DNA from: Labia minor
Taxonomy: Eukaryota > Arthropoda > Insecta > Dermaptera > Spongiphoridae
NCBI GenBank assembly: GCA_963082975.1
Contig: OY720346.1
Span: 46,043,296 to 46,107,295, forward strand
Length of the DNA stretch: 64,000 bases
Reading direction: 5' to 3'
The position numbers and the translations under genes were made by a program. Of the stretch, positions 47,913 to 59,887 are shown in pieces; the first letter of the stretch is position 1; every line of letters starts with the position of its first letter. The notes under the pieces were generated by a model. It saw only the letters and a program-made list of their open reading frames with translations, made no database searches and had not been told where the DNA came from.

Positions 47913-48250
47913 GTATGTTACTTCATTTGATCTTCTTTGACTATTTTTCATATTTGATATTTACACTCCATGAAGAGAGCTAAAACTATTAGTTTAATTA
48001 ACAAATAATATTTTTATTGATTATCAATTATTATAAAAAATTCTTCCAACTAAAGTAAACTAACTAACTAAATTTCTTATGAGTACCAAAACAAATAATT
48101 TATTAAGTGTATTGGAAAAACTTGAAGAAAAGAGGGTGTCATTTTTAAATAGATGAAAGTTAGAAATTAATATCTTATATATATATAAGCATAAAAATGC
48201 CTTTAACCCTGCAGTGGGCGCGCCTAAAATATTACAAATAAAGGCGCGCC

Positions 48251-48267
48251 GCGGTACTCAGTACCGC
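48251..48267. repeat. 17 bp palindrome, left piggyBac end
   Basis: GCGGTACTCAGTACCGC lies next to the left terminal repeat. Related palindromes occur at 48962-48978 (GCGGTACAGGATACCGC) and 49131-49147 (GCGGTACACAGTACCGC). Their placement suggests transposase-binding or structural sites. Confidence 0.6.
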
Positions 48268-48370
48268 AACCATACTTTTCCGTTTAAATGAATTAATTTA
48301 GCATGATTTGTAATAATGGTTTAATACACACAATATAAAACAGGAAATTAGAAGAAATGGAGCATATATT

Positions 48371-48673
48371 TCAAAGTAAAATAAAAATTATATTAATCTC
48401 TTCGAATTTCTGTTTATCTATATCTACTGGCGTACTCTTCCAAATGGTTTCTCCATCTTTTCCAATATAAAATCGAAAATCATCGTCAGACACTGCAGAG
48501 TGACGATCCATTTCATCTTCGGATTGCTCTGAATCGCTACTAGCGGCGTCTGTCTCATAGGTCTCTGAATCACCTTCATCTTCATCCGTAAAATCGAAGC
48601 TTTCTTCGAACAGAATTCGATGAACTTCGGCTACATCTTCAGGCTTATCCAAATTATATCGTTTGTCTGACAT
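48371..48673 (-). CDS. piggyBac transposase N-terminal remnant (100 aa)
   Basis: This open frame keeps the start and the acidic N-terminal domain of a piggyBac-family transposase, with the FYIGKDGETIW motif that precedes the catalytic core. The normal protein is about 550-600 residues, so catalytic function is not possible. The last residues (INIIFILL) appear to be read-through into deleted or non-coding sequence. It lies within the perfect-TIR element at 48207-49165. Confidence 0.6.
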   Translation of the reverse strand: MSDKRYNLDKPEDVAEVHRILFEESFDFTDEDEGDSETYETDAASSDSEQSEDEMDRHSAVSDDDFRFYIGKDGETIWKSTPVDIDKQKFEEINIIFILL

Positions 48674-49245
48674 AATCTAAAAGTTTTGGTAAATGCTATT
48701 ATATTGTTCTGAACTGCTATAAAATATAATATGCAACTAGTTATAATGTCCTAGACAAACAACTGAATTGATTGATAAAGAAATAGTTTTGAAGAAGACT
48801 AACCATAAACATTTTAGACATTCAAGGAATGGAAAACAATTTTTTAACTTAAAATGAATTTTACAAACAGCTATTTTATTGTTAAAATTGCAAAAATGAG
48901 ATAAAATATAAACAAATACAAAATTGAGGACAAATAAATTTACTTACGTATTACGGCGCGTGCGGTACAGGATACCGCAAACACGTTGACAATTTTTTTA
49001 CAATATAATTAACGAATAAAACACGTGCTGAGAGCGTCTGTAACTTAAATGAACCACTGAACAACACATACAAAAAGTCTCTTGTGTATCACTTGACAAC
49101 TTCTAGTGTAGCAACAAAAAATCTCACTAGGCGGTACACAGTACCGCGGCGCGCCCACTGCAGGGTTAATAAGGGAAATGTCATAAAGACGGTATAATTA
49201 AACATTTAAACAAATATTGACAACGTCATGTTCGTCTATTTAGAA

Positions 49246-49680
49246 CAGTGTTTCCAAAAATATTTTGGTCCACGGACCCCATTTCTTAGACAAAACTTGC
49301 CCACGGACCACCTTTCATAGTAAAAAAATACCTTTCCCACGGACCCTGAGTGAAAAACCACACTCGAGTGCTGTCATGTTTCCATTTATGAAAAAGAAAG
49401 AGAAGGACGCTACCTTATTACTTGTATTTTATCTACATCTACATCTACCTATCTACATTTGTATTTTGCTTAGGATGTAAAAATTGCTAACAATTATTCA
49501 TCGTTATTAATTTTATTTACATGTTAATAAGAGTGTGTCACAATTTATTTTTTTTATTAAACCTTGCGCGGACCCTTGTCGTTGTTCAGGGGACCCGTAA
49601 ATCGATTTTAATTTTCCAAGAACCCTTTGAATGATCTCAGGGTCCCCATGGGGTCCCTAGGGACAACTTTGGGAACAATG
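49246..49680. mobile_element. hAT MITE, older copy
   Basis: Ends are CAGTGTTTCCAAA and the inverted CATTGTTCCCAAA with GGTCCACGGACCCC and GGACCCCATGG-like subterminal blocks. The flanking 8-mers (ATTTAGAA and TAATTGAA) match only partly. It has no transposase. Confidence 0.65.
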
Positions 49681-50124
49681 TAATTGAAATGGGAGCGCTT
49701 GATGACATGGGGCATTGTGTATGTTTTCAATATTTTCAAGTGCTACCAAATTACATGACATATGTTTCTTAAAATTACTGAGAACGGACAATGGGTCGAA
49801 TTAGTTGAAGAGCAGCACAAGGGCTGCTCAGAAGGGGTGTAGATTCATTCTGTAGTATTTATTGAGTGATCAAAGAAACATCATTCTCCTGGATCTAAAA
49901 TTCATCCCTGTTCGATATGCCAATGCTTTTACCCCATATACGGATACTGCCTAAACATAGCAAATCAAGGCTACAACAAGACAACTCATTGAATGAAGAG
50001 ATGTAAAAAAGCTACCTGCCTGAAAGAAAACACATGACCCATCTTTCTTTGAATACTATACAGTTGCATGAACAACTAAGTGCTCGATCCTTTAAAATTT
50101 GCAATTCCTTACCAAAATAAAAAA
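49681..50124. other. Unassigned intron sequence
   Basis: This is a slightly less AT-rich stretch (GATGACATGGGGCATTGTG...). It has no open frame or repeat I can recognise and may be old transposon or unique intron. Confidence 0.3.
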
Positions 50125-50270
50125 TCTGGAGTATATTCCCTCGACTTTCTCGCAAATTTGAATTGGAATAATTAATTAGTGAACAACCTTCAAAACGTAT
50201 AAAAACATCAAAATCTCGACATCGAAAATTTTCGTGATCGCAATACTATCTCTGGCGAGATAGTAAAAAA
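50125..50270 (+). repeat. Family F copy with 3-prime hairpin
   Basis: A diverged start (TCTGGAGTATATTCCCTCGA) is followed by a perfect hairpin ACTATCTC-TGGC-GAGATAGT at 50245-50264 and a short A run. The same hairpin occurs alone at 773-792. Confidence 0.5.
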
Positions 50271-51224
50271 TGCATATATCAATAACATTAAAATAAATAA
50301 AATTTATTTTATAGTTAAATTATAATAAACAAATTTGGCCATTATACATATTATAAATATATTAATTTCTTTGATTTTGTTAATTTGATTATGATTGAAT
50401 ATTTTATTTTAATCTGAATGAAATCAAATTTTCCTCATCCCTGATCAACCTTCGCTGGAGTCACTATTTCATATTAATAATTATAAATATCTATAAATAA
50501 TTATAATAAACAGAGTGGTACCAATTAAATTAAAGATCAATTTTATTAATTTTAAACCCATTTTTAATAACCCAACACTTAATATACTTCCAATATACGA
50601 CAATATATATATTCAAATCCTAGGTACCTAGGAAAATAAATGAGAGAGAGAGAGAGAGAAAAAAAGAGAGAGTATTTGCATTTCTGTCATAGTTAATCAG
50701 GTATATGTTTATTTATCAGAACTTGGAATTGGGCCGTTTATATTTATTTATATTTTTTTTTTGTATGTTATTCGATGGTATGTTTGTTTTGTCGTATTCA
50801 TTCAAATAAAACAAACACCAATAAATATTTATCAACGATTCTTTGCCTACTGATAGTTGATTTTCTATTAACTGTTTACATTTTTCGTTTTATTTTAGAG
50901 ATAAATTTAAAAATATATTTTTAATTATTTTTTTTCATTTTAATTTATTGAGAGGAATCTAAGCCCATATAAGACAGTCTTCATTTTTAATTGTATTCTA
51001 TGTAACTATATATCTATAGTGCTATTGAGCTTGAACTAAAGCAATATCCAAATTCTCCAAACCGGCCCTATTCTTAGCTACCCACCTCCTCCTCAAACCT
51101 TCTCTTATTGGATTTTATATAACGATCTTCCTACAACATTCTTGACTAATCCCAGTTATCGGAGTTGTTTTCAAATTGATTTTTTTAAAAATCTCCTTGA
51201 CCATATTTGTAGATGCATAGAAAA
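50271..51224. other. AT-rich intron with GA microsatellite
   Basis: There is a (GA)n run at about 50643-50675. The section at about 51040-51180 (CCAAACCGGCCCTATTCTTA...) is less AT-rich but shows no frame or repeat I can name. Confidence 0.3.
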
Positions 51225-51845
51225 TAAGTTGACCTGTGGCCAGGTCCGAACCGACCGACGGTTTGAAATAAATTAATTTCCAGCTACAGAAACAATTTCA
51301 AATAATTTTAATATATCTATTAATGTAATAAAAAACAGATATGGATACATAAATAATAAATATAAACATTTTTAATTGTATTTTATTTATAATATATATG
51401 CAAGACCAGGCTGTGACGTCATGAATGGCTGGATGACGTCATATAATTTTAAATCAAGAAAAAACTAATAAATATGATTTTTCACGAGGATAAAACCAAT
51501 ACAAAGTGCATGATGGTGGTGATATATAAAAAAATCTCCTTTGGTGTGAAAATAACCCTTTCCTTCCTATCGTCGATCGCTAATACTACCACTTCCGGTT
51601 TCCGGAATTGCACCAAAAGTTGATCAATTCATCCCACTGATGCATTAAGTAAATATACCAAATTTCATCAAAATCGGTTCAGCCGTTCAGGCTGTACACA
51701 TCTATACGGACGGACAGACGGACAGACATTATGCTAAAAATACTTTTTTCTGTTTAGAAAATGCATGATTCGTGGAGATAGGTAAAAATCTCCACATGTG
51801 AAATTTGGTGTGAAAACAATACCTCCCTTACTATCATCGGTCGGT
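51225..51845 (-). mobile_element. Helentron/DINE-like element copy 8, full length
   Basis: The minus-strand copy has hairpin GACCTG/CAGGTC at 51230-51246, the family interior and 5-prime end ACCGACCGATGATAG. The microsatellite is short. It differs from copies 4-7 by only scattered substitutions. Confidence 0.8.
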
Positions 51846-52840
51846 AAATATACTTCTTAATTATGAATATAATTTCAGACATTCTATTTTCCATTCATGA
51901 ATGTTTGGAAAATTTTTCATAGTCACCCCTTTCCTCCACGCTATTCCAAATAAATCTAATATGATAATATGTTTTTTATTTTATTTTAAATCTTCATAAC
52001 TACTTTTTAATTTATTTAAAAACTTATTTCAGAATATGATATATAAAAAAATTTTAATTAAAAACTTTTCAAAAAACCTATTTAATTAATATTTACTTTT
52101 GAAAACTTGCTAACAAGATAGTAAAATTAAATTTATCATAAATTGATGCATACCTACTAATTCATGAGATATTTATATAAACTTATTTGGTACTATAATA
52201 ATTGTATTCAAGTAAAAAAAATTATGAAAAATTGATCAACAAGGAATTCGAATCATCAACATCACATTTCTTTCCAGAAGAACTACTGTTTCTATACGCT
52301 TTGCATAAATAAATTCACTTAACTATCGTTTTAAATGACATAGACCTCACTAGCAGATGGATCCATATATTATCAAAGCCATCAAAGTCAAATAGACATT
52401 TTTATTAATTAATTCTCACTAATTAATTAATTTTGTTGTGAATTAGAGGATTAATTAATATATTGTCAATGAAATCGTGTGCAAAATTTCGAGTGAAATG
52501 GTTAATTAGAAGTTAAAAAAAATCTGAGGCTAAAATACCACCAAAATTGGTAGAGCATGTTAAATAAAAAATGATAAAAACATATAATTAAATTGAATCC
52601 TATTTAGATTACATTATTTCTAAACAAGATTTTTTTATGGACAAAATTTCAGGGATTCCCCTACATTTATTGAAATAAAAATAAAATGAAAGCCAGATGT
52701 TACTTTTTATACCAATTTTATTCTAAACTTTTATATCGTATTAATTTATTTACTAAATACACCACAGCCATGTACCAACGAGAGGTAGAAAAATGGATAA
52801 TAATTAAATGATTAATAAGCGATTAATCAAAACAAAAGGT
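51846..52840. other. AT-rich intron sequence, nothing recognised
   Basis: There are no supported genes, repeats or structures. A short stretch at 52250-52330 is slightly less AT-rich. Confidence 0.35.
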
Positions 52841-52844
52841 TATT

Positions 52845-53165
52845 TTCACTCAAGTCGGTGACTTTTTGAATAAAAAATTATTTTATTTTTCAACGTAGTC
52901 TCTCCTTTGAGCTCTTTACACTTCGTCCAACGTTTCTCCAATTTTTTATCCCTTCCAAAAAATAAGATTTTTCGAGGACATCTTTGGTGCCGATTCACCC
53001 GAGAAACCCACTTTTGACTGCTGTTTTGTCTCTGGTGTGTTGTGGTGGACCAAGATGGTTCAAATTTTGACAGTAGTGAGCTGATAGTTGCCTGCTTAGA
53101 GGAGTAGTGTTGCCATTTCATTTAAGAGAGGTGAAATGTGAAAAGTCACGAACTTATTGACCTGC
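52845..53165 (-). mobile_element. mariner fragment, deleted and frameshifted
   Basis: On the minus strand, parts of a mariner transposase are visible in different frames. One is the central HHxTPETKQQSK and GESAPK region (seen out of frame as STTTHQRQNSSQKW). The other is the C-terminal KLEKRWTKCKELKGE. Similar ends (GGTGACTTTTT near 52857 and, inverted, CGTGACTTTTC near 53145) mark the likely terminal repeats. Confidence 0.55.
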
Positions 53166-54361
53166 CCTCATATATTTGTGGAAAATTTTGGTACTACAGG
53201 GCGATTTCAGAAGTAGCTGTCGCCTTTTGAATGGTTTGCTCTGATCACAGACCATCTGTTATCAGACCTGGACACTCAATGTTAATTTCTGAAACTGCGT
53301 TTTGAGCTATCTACTGAAATTTAGAATGAAACTTTAAAAAAGGGGGTGGGGGCTCGTGGCACATTTTTTAAATTTATTTTTATTTAGAAGGAATTTTGGG
53401 AAAAATTGTAGAATTTTCAGTTAAGTCAAAAATCATTTATTTGTAGATAAAACTGACATTTCAGCAATCAATTTTGTTAATTTTTGAAGACTTGTTTTAG
53501 CTTTCTTGCGACATGGGTTTTTTCCCATTCATAGTTGGTGAAATGTAATCGTTAGCTACTCAAAACATTACTTTTGACAGTAACGTAGGCCCGCTCTCTC
53601 TTCGTAACCCTGAAGTGGGAGGCTAACTCAAGTTAGAGGCAAAAATTTTCTCTAAAGACAAAAAGGCGAGCGGACCTCTCAGATACCCCCCTTTAGTCAA
53701 GTCCACAGTGAGTTTGCATCGGAACTCGAAACTGCTTCTGGAGTTAATGCACTTATCTATCCTTCTTGAGATCACACTCTCTTAGCGCACACTCGGCCCT
53801 CCTGAAACGTTATTCGCTATTTTTATACTTATTTGAAAATAAAAGAATGTTTGATCCAATATTCAATAATTTTCAAATAAAAATATTATTTTATGATAAA
53901 AGAATATAAAATGTGAAAATAATAAATATATTTTATATAGTATGTGTTAATAGGTTTTTGAGGTTTACCAATAATAAATAAATACTAGTAAAAAATATAA
54001 TATATCTTAATATAAATATTATAATGTCATTAAATATTGAATTAGTAAGTATAATTATTTTTAGCATTACACCTATATACATTGATTTATATTGAATGGA
54101 TTTTTTTTACTCAATTAAACATGGTAATTCGATAATAGAGCAAGAGCCATTTTATTATTATTGATTGGCTACACCAATTGATTATGAATGATTTATTATT
54201 ATTATTATTATTGGTATAATATTGAATTTCATGTATTATACTGGAAGTTCGTTATTGTTAATGTAATTAAGATTAATTGATAAGCTATTAGGATTGAATG
54301 GATAAAAGAGAGAGGTCACTGAATTTATAAACAAATTGATGGCTGGAGAATTTAGACCATA
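53166..54361. other. Intron sequence, mixed, unassigned
   Basis: 53180-53830 is less AT-rich (for example CGCTCTCTCTTCGTAACCCT) with no recognisable frame. The rest is AT-rich with an ATT microsatellite near 54191-54212. It may hold an old DNA transposon, but no terminal repeats were found. Confidence 0.3.
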
Positions 54362-54662
54362 TAGATAGGTTCCCAGTGGTCTATATAGACCTCTGGGATC
54401 TATTTCAACCTCCATGAGGTCCACGGTAGCGAATAACAAATTTGGGGATGAAAATGGGTCTATGGGGGGGCCTACGTGTTTTCCCAGCCCTAAAAAAAAG
54501 GTAAATCGTTCTTCCGAAACATTTTTTTGATTTTTTTTCAATATATCTCTAAAAAAAGGGTAAAATTTTTCTATAAAATATAAAAATCAACTTAGGGGGT
54601 CTACCCAAAACCGAAAAACATCACAAGAGGTCTAAGACATAAAAAAGTTTGGGAACCTATGA
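54362..54662. mobile_element. Probable old hAT MITE
   Basis: ATAGGTTCCCA at 54365 and the inverted ATAGGTTCCCAAAC ending near 54661 have the form of hAT ends. Interior GGTCCACGGTAGC and GGGTCTATGGGGGG blocks recall the hAT at 49246. No clear 8 bp duplication remains. Confidence 0.4.
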
Positions 54663-55239
54663 TTTAGATTAACAATAAGTCAAAGGATTGGATATATAAA
54701 GAGGAGAATTGTGGAGAGGATTGAGATGCGTAGGTTCCAGATGTGCATTCTTTTTTGTTTTTTATTTAAATAATTAATTTTTTTCTTAATTAAACAGTAG
54801 CCAATAACAATCAAAATCTATATATATAAAATATTTGATACTTTTATATTTATCTTTTGATACTTAATAATTAAAAGAGAAAAATGAAACATTTCTTTAG
54901 CCAAAAAGGAGACAGAAAGGAGAGGTTGAAAACCAATTATCAGACATTCCTTTTTTTTCAATTAATACCGGCCTTTCAGAAATTTTACTATCTGCAGACG
55001 AGAAAATGATATTTATTTTGTAATAAGATATATCAATTTCTATTTTAAGTAATAAGATTGATTTTATTATATAATTATTATTATAATTTCGGCGGCTATT
55101 TTCACCTATGAAAAAGCTCACGATTTGCGTTCAAAACCTCATGTGTATTAATTGATTTTTAACTTTTCTGTTCTATCTCCTTTTAGGCTAAATAAATAAT
55201 TATTTTTTCTATTTTTATTATAATATGTAATGGGCACTA

Positions 55240-55800
55240 GCCTAGGTTAGTTCCAATTGATGGATGCAGTAACCTAGCCCCACGTTGGGCGCCAATTTAT
55301 AACGGGGATTTTAGGTTATAAATGAAAGATCGGGGTTCTCGAGTGAAAAATCTTTATTTCTATCCAAGTAATACAAAGGATGGACTAGTTTAGGGGGAAG
55401 GGGGCACAGGTTAGTTCCAATCGATGGATGCAGTAACCTGCGAGGGATAATCCAGGTTAGTTCCAATGGGATGGATGCAGTAACCTGGGTGGGCGAGAGA
55501 GGCTGGTGATACCTTCTAGGTCTCCTGTCGCTCTCTCTTTGTGTGTTTCGGGCGAGCCCTTATATAGAGGTAGTTTGTGGAGGGGCGCCGGCCAGGTGGT
55601 GAGGAGAGGTGCGCGCGCAGCTTGGCGGAGCGGACCGGGCGCGCGCAGCTGGGCGGAGCGGACCGGGCGCGCGCAGCTGGGCGGAGCGGACCGGGCGCGC
55701 GAGACAGTGGAGGGGCGAGCGAGACAGCCAGCGCACCGAAGAGCCTATTCGCGGGACGCTTTGGAACTATTTTCGCTACAAATATTAATTTTGTAGAAAT
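55240..55800 (-). mobile_element. LTR retrotransposon fossil: one LTR plus primer-binding site
   Basis: On the minus strand, a GC-rich upstream part is followed by a TATA-like box (CTATATAAGGG, about 55560), a polyadenylation signal (AATAAAG, about 55350) and then TGGCGCCCAACG (55283-55294), a primer-binding-site sequence seen in arthropod LTR retrotransposons. The LTR therefore covers about 55295-55795. Internal genes and the second LTR are absent, so the element is broken. The family (Gypsy-like or other) and the age cannot be set from a single LTR. Confidence 0.6.
55611..55694. repeat. GC-rich 28 bp tandem repeat (three units) in the LTR
   Basis: Three copies of a 28 bp unit (GCGCGCGCAGCTGGGCGGAG plus CGGACCGG) lie in the promoter-side part of the LTR. 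It is the most GC-rich spot of the window. A second repeat, AGGTTAGTTCCAAT...ATGCAGTAACCT, occurs at 55244-55276, 55408-55440 and 55453-55487. Confidence 0.7.
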
Positions 55801-56792
55801 ATTTTTTTTTGACAAATTCCTCATTTATCTATTTATCTATAAACAATAATTGTATAAATATCTGTATATAAATTAAAATGTCTTAATGAATTAATAAATT
55901 TAAACATAGAATTTTACTTCTTCAAGGGACAAATGACAAATGGATTTATCTATACGTTATCTCAAAAAATATTAAAAATGAAGACAGTTGCATTTACATA
56001 ATTATTAAAATGACAAATTAAATTGAACAGGTATTAACTATTATATAGTTATATCGCAAATTGATTTATGAAAAAATAATTGAATGATGACACTCTTTCA
56101 TTAATGATTTAGTCAACAAACACAATAGGCACTTTTAGTGGATGAAAGCAAATGCACAAAATAATTCATGAAAAACCATTATATTCAAAAACACTTTGTT
56201 AGTGTAGAAAGTCTAATGGAATTATGTATTAGACACATAAAGAAAGAGAGAGAGAAGAGACATTTGAAAATTTTATAACCATGTTAATAAAGACAATAGA
56301 AAGGATCTTCTAAGTAATTTGAATAAATAAAATCCGCCAGAACAGATGACATTCCATCAAATTAATTTAATCTTTGTCTAACATCTTTCTTCAAAGTCTA
56401 AACTTCTGAACTCAAACAATCATATATCACATTACTCAGAATTTAAAAAATTTGTGACATGGAGAATTCAAAGAAGAGTTTAAAATTTTTCATGTCTGTA
56501 GATCTGGAAATTGTGAGCCGATTATTATGAAATTACATCACGAGTTTTTATTTTCGTACTTGAAAATAGACTATAAATTTTATTTACAACTAAAAAAAAT
56601 CTGGAGTGTCTCTACTCGACTATCTCGCAAATTTGAATTGGATAATCAAACTTTTTCTATATTTGAAAATTAATTAAAATTTTATTTTATCCTATTTAAG
56701 GATTTAAGGTTTTTAACATAATTTTCACTGACAACATTTTATTGAAACAAGAAGGCAATCAAATAATATCAACATTGTTTTGATTTTTTTCA

Positions 56793-58830
56793 TCTATATA
56801 TATAAAGGAGACTGTTTGTATGTATGTATGTAATTCGTTTACTTTTTTGCTGTCATAGTTTAATATGTTAAAATGTAAGTTATTTACATTTTAACATAAA
56901 ATAGAAAATATATTATTTAAGGATTAAAGAATAAAAATAGAAAGTAAATTAGTGAATATTTTAAAAATTAGACAATTTGTGGAAATTGAAATAACTAAGA
57001 AATGAGAGGTGGAGGGGATGAGGAGAGAGGTGAGAGTGTGTGTGAGCGGGAGAGAGAGAGATTTAAAGTTTATATATAGTTCTCCGTGTTGTTCATTCAA
57101 GAGCCAGGCGTGGCCCACTGACTGGCGGACTCATTTTACACAATGTATATAACTAGCAATCAAAGAATTATTATAAATTTTAACTTTTTATTTTAAATTC
57201 TAATATTCAAATATCATTTCAATTAAATAATTTATTCTAAAAGTTCTCATTTTAATTAATATAAAATATTTAAATCATATTTAACTTAAATTATTTTGTA
57301 TTTATTCTTTCCATATTTGAATAGGTACTTCTTTTATTTTAAGGGAGGGAATTAACTATGATCTAAAAAAATTAATAAATGAACTTAATAATAAAAAATC
57401 AAATAAATCCATTAATTTAAATTAATACTATTAATGAATGTATATATTGTTAATTTATCTTTAGTTTTATCAATACTTTTATACCGTTAATTTTTATAAA
57501 TTAATTTTTATAAATTGTCTCAAGTCTCTAACTTTGCATTTTCTCTAATTTTATTATAATTAAAAATATTCAATAAAAATCAAACAATGAAATTAAAATA
57601 TCAAAATGAAATGATCAAGAAATATTATACTCTATTATAACATATACAATACTTATAAACTATAGGCGGAGGAAATATTAGACGATATCATTGCGGGTTC
57701 AGGCCAAATCGATCAACATTAATTAAGATATTTTCATTATGACAGATATTAAAAAAACCGCGAATTCAATATCTCTGTTCACTAATTATTTGTAGACTTT
57801 AGTAAAACCTATGCATGACTCAATAGATCCGGATAAACTTTTTCAAATTTTGATCTTAAAATATATCTTGAAGGTAGTAAAGAAAGAGTAAGATGTGGAA
57901 ATCAATTGTAAAATATTAGGTGACCCAGACGACTTAAATATAATAGGAGATTCGGCAATTGCAATTACAGATAGCGAGGAAAAATTAATCGAGGTAGGAA
58001 AAGAGATGAGGTTTGAAATTAATAATGATAAATAAATATATTTAGAAACAAACAGGAGCAGTATTAACATACAAAATGTAGAATTTGAATATGTAGAAAA
58101 ATTGAATGTAATCACGAAGGATAATAATATTTGAGAAGAATTGAAATCGAAGTTGCAATCGGAAAACGCCTGTTATCATGCAGTAAAGAGGCTTATCTCA
58201 TCAAAATTATTATAAAAGGGAATGAAAATTAAAATATATAAAACAATTATTTTGTCTGTTGTATTATATGAGTGTTAGACATGGTCTATGATCTTTGGAG
58301 ATGAGAGTGGATTCAGAGAATAGGATTCTCCCCAGCATTTATGGGCCAAAGAAAGATGAGTACATCAGGGAATGACGTACGAGAGATGGAACAGAGGCTC
58401 AGGATAAGGACACTTGGAGAAATGTGGTTGTAGCTGCCAAGAACTTTCGAGTACCGTTGAGCCACGCATGGTCTATGACCCTGGGAGATGAGAGTAGATT
58501 CAGATTATTCTTTCCAGCATTTATTGGCCAAAGAAAGATGAGGTCACCGGGGACACTTGGAGAAATGTGGTTGTAGCTGCCAAGAACTTTCGAGTAGATA
58601 GATATAACATATTCAATAATAATATATATAATTAATTTACTAAATAAATTAAAATATATTTTAAATAATCACACAATAAGAAATGAATGTTTTATGTAAT
58701 ACATTGTTTGAAACAAAATGGATGAAAACCTTTTACTACTTTCAACCAAATACTATGTACCACTCGGGGGTACAGGGGGCGGAGCCCCCGTCTAGATGTG
58801 AAGAGCGACGAAGGAGCTCTGAGCAGCTAG
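56793..58830 (+). mobile_element. Helitron-1 copy, plus strand, both termini present
   Basis: The start is A|TCTATATATATAAAGGAG at 56793. The end is hairpin GAGCGACGAAGGAGCTC, GAGCAG and CTAG|T at 58830. It has a damaged hairpin, a short GTAT microsatellite and the LINE fragment at 57890-58600. It has no helicase. Confidence 0.65.
57890..58600 (+). mobile_element. LINE reverse-transcriptase fragment with the catalytic-motif region, inside Helitron-1
   Basis: A broken frame reads DPDDLNIIGDSAIAITDSEE then KLIEVGKEMRFEINNDK at about 57920-58032. This is the reverse-transcriptase palm motif and following region of RTE-like LINEs (usually YADD or FADD). The downstream RLISSKLL, LYE and KDTWRNVVVAAKNF segments match the 18979 copy, with a partial internal duplication near 58450-58590. 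It is inactive. Confidence 0.6.
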
Positions 58831-59645
58831 TCATAAATAAAACCTTTACCTTCATTCTTAAAACAAAATTTAAAAAATTAATTCCGGTACTTTCAGAGAT
58901 TGAATCAAGCTGGAATTCTATATATATATATATAAGTTTTGTACAATTTTTAATCATGTGAAAAACTATCAATCATATAACTTTATTTTTACGTGACTTT
59001 AGAGGAAAAAAAAATCAAAACATGGTAGGTAATTGTCCTCTTTCGAGTGAGCTATATTTCTCAAAAGTTGATAGAAAACTACGAATTTTGAATAATGCCC
59101 GTGTACCAAATTTCATTATTCTAGGAAAGTTACTAACGTCTCACATCAACCCTAGAGGGTGGCGTGAGAATGTTTAAGAGAAAATATTTAAAAAAAAATC
59201 TATAACTGGTTGAAAGGATAGCACATATACACATAAAAAAACTCTTGTATTAATATTTAGTTAAAAATAATTTAAAAACAGAATCCAAAATATTCTATAT
59301 ACATTGTTGTAAGCTGGCGATGAAAATTATGATTGAAAACTGGGACGCGAATACTGAAAGGTTGAGAAACGCTTTTCTAGATGGTTGCAAATTTTATTTT
59401 TCTCTGTAATTAAATTTTTGAATTTTTAAATCTTTCAATTGAGCCTAAATACACGATGCGGCAACCTAACTTCTTAATTTCAACATCCAATAAAATTTAT
59501 GAATCGAAATGTTTAGGGTTTTTTTAATAATGTTATAAGATATATATATTATTTACTTTTATTTTAGTCAGTTTCAAAAATCATAAAGTAAATGACACCA
59601 CCCTCCCCATTTTCCATATAATAAATTTATACAAACAATAGATAT
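58831..59645. other. AT-rich intron with family F variant piece
   Basis: 58862-58922 matches the 3-prime variant of family F. 59020-59180 (CTCTTTCGAGTGAGC, CTCACATCAACCCTAGAGGG) is less AT-rich and unassigned. No gene is seen. Confidence 0.35.
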
Positions 59646-59812
59646 AGATAGATTTATAGATGTGTAACGGCTCAACGGATTTTGATGAAATTGGATGTAT
59701 TTACTTAATGATGAATTGATTAACTTTTGGTGTATATCCGGAAACCGAAAGTAGTAATATTAGCGATCGACGATAGGAAGGGAAGGGTTATTTTCACACC
59801 AAATTTCACAAT
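59646..59812 (+). mobile_element. Degenerate partial Helentron-like copy
   Basis: It contains TAGATGTGTAACGGCTCAAC, TTTTGATGAAATTGGATG and AGCGATCGACGATAGG, which are interior blocks of the 0.63 kb family. It lacks both termini and is clearly older than the neighbouring copy 9. Confidence 0.55.
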
Positions 59813-59887
59813 TCATAGTTTTGTATCAACTTTTGAGAAATGTAGCTCAACCGGAAGAGGGTCATTACCTACAACGTTTTGATTTTT

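Larger units (their letters stand above)
48207..49165 (-). mobile_element. piggyBac-like transposon, internally deleted (959 bp)
   Basis: Perfect 18 bp terminal repeats CCCTGCAGTGGGCGCGCC are flanked by TTAA at 48203-48206 and 49166-49169, the piggyBac target. The minus-strand frame at 48371-48673 (100 aa, starting MSDKRYNLDKPEDV) has a long acidic Asp/Glu/Ser stretch and then FRFYIGKDGETIWKSTP. This is the usual piggyBac transposase N-terminal region. The DDD catalytic core and zinc-finger tail are missing. Three GCGGTAC-N3-GTACCGC-type palindromes lie near the ends. Confidence 0.85.

Noticed and set aside
47680-47940. Plus-strand 86-codon frame with a hydrophobic stretch (RRHMIDAFVDGLLYCNITCI)
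   Set aside because: It is the wrong frame over a GPCR exon. The neighbouring exons are phase 0 and the alternative frame gives the TM3/TM4 signature.
55506-55849. Three overlapping frames in GC-rich sequence (Arg/Ala/Gly-rich)
   Set aside because: They come from the 28 bp tandem repeat in an LTR; open frames on both strands are a composition effect.
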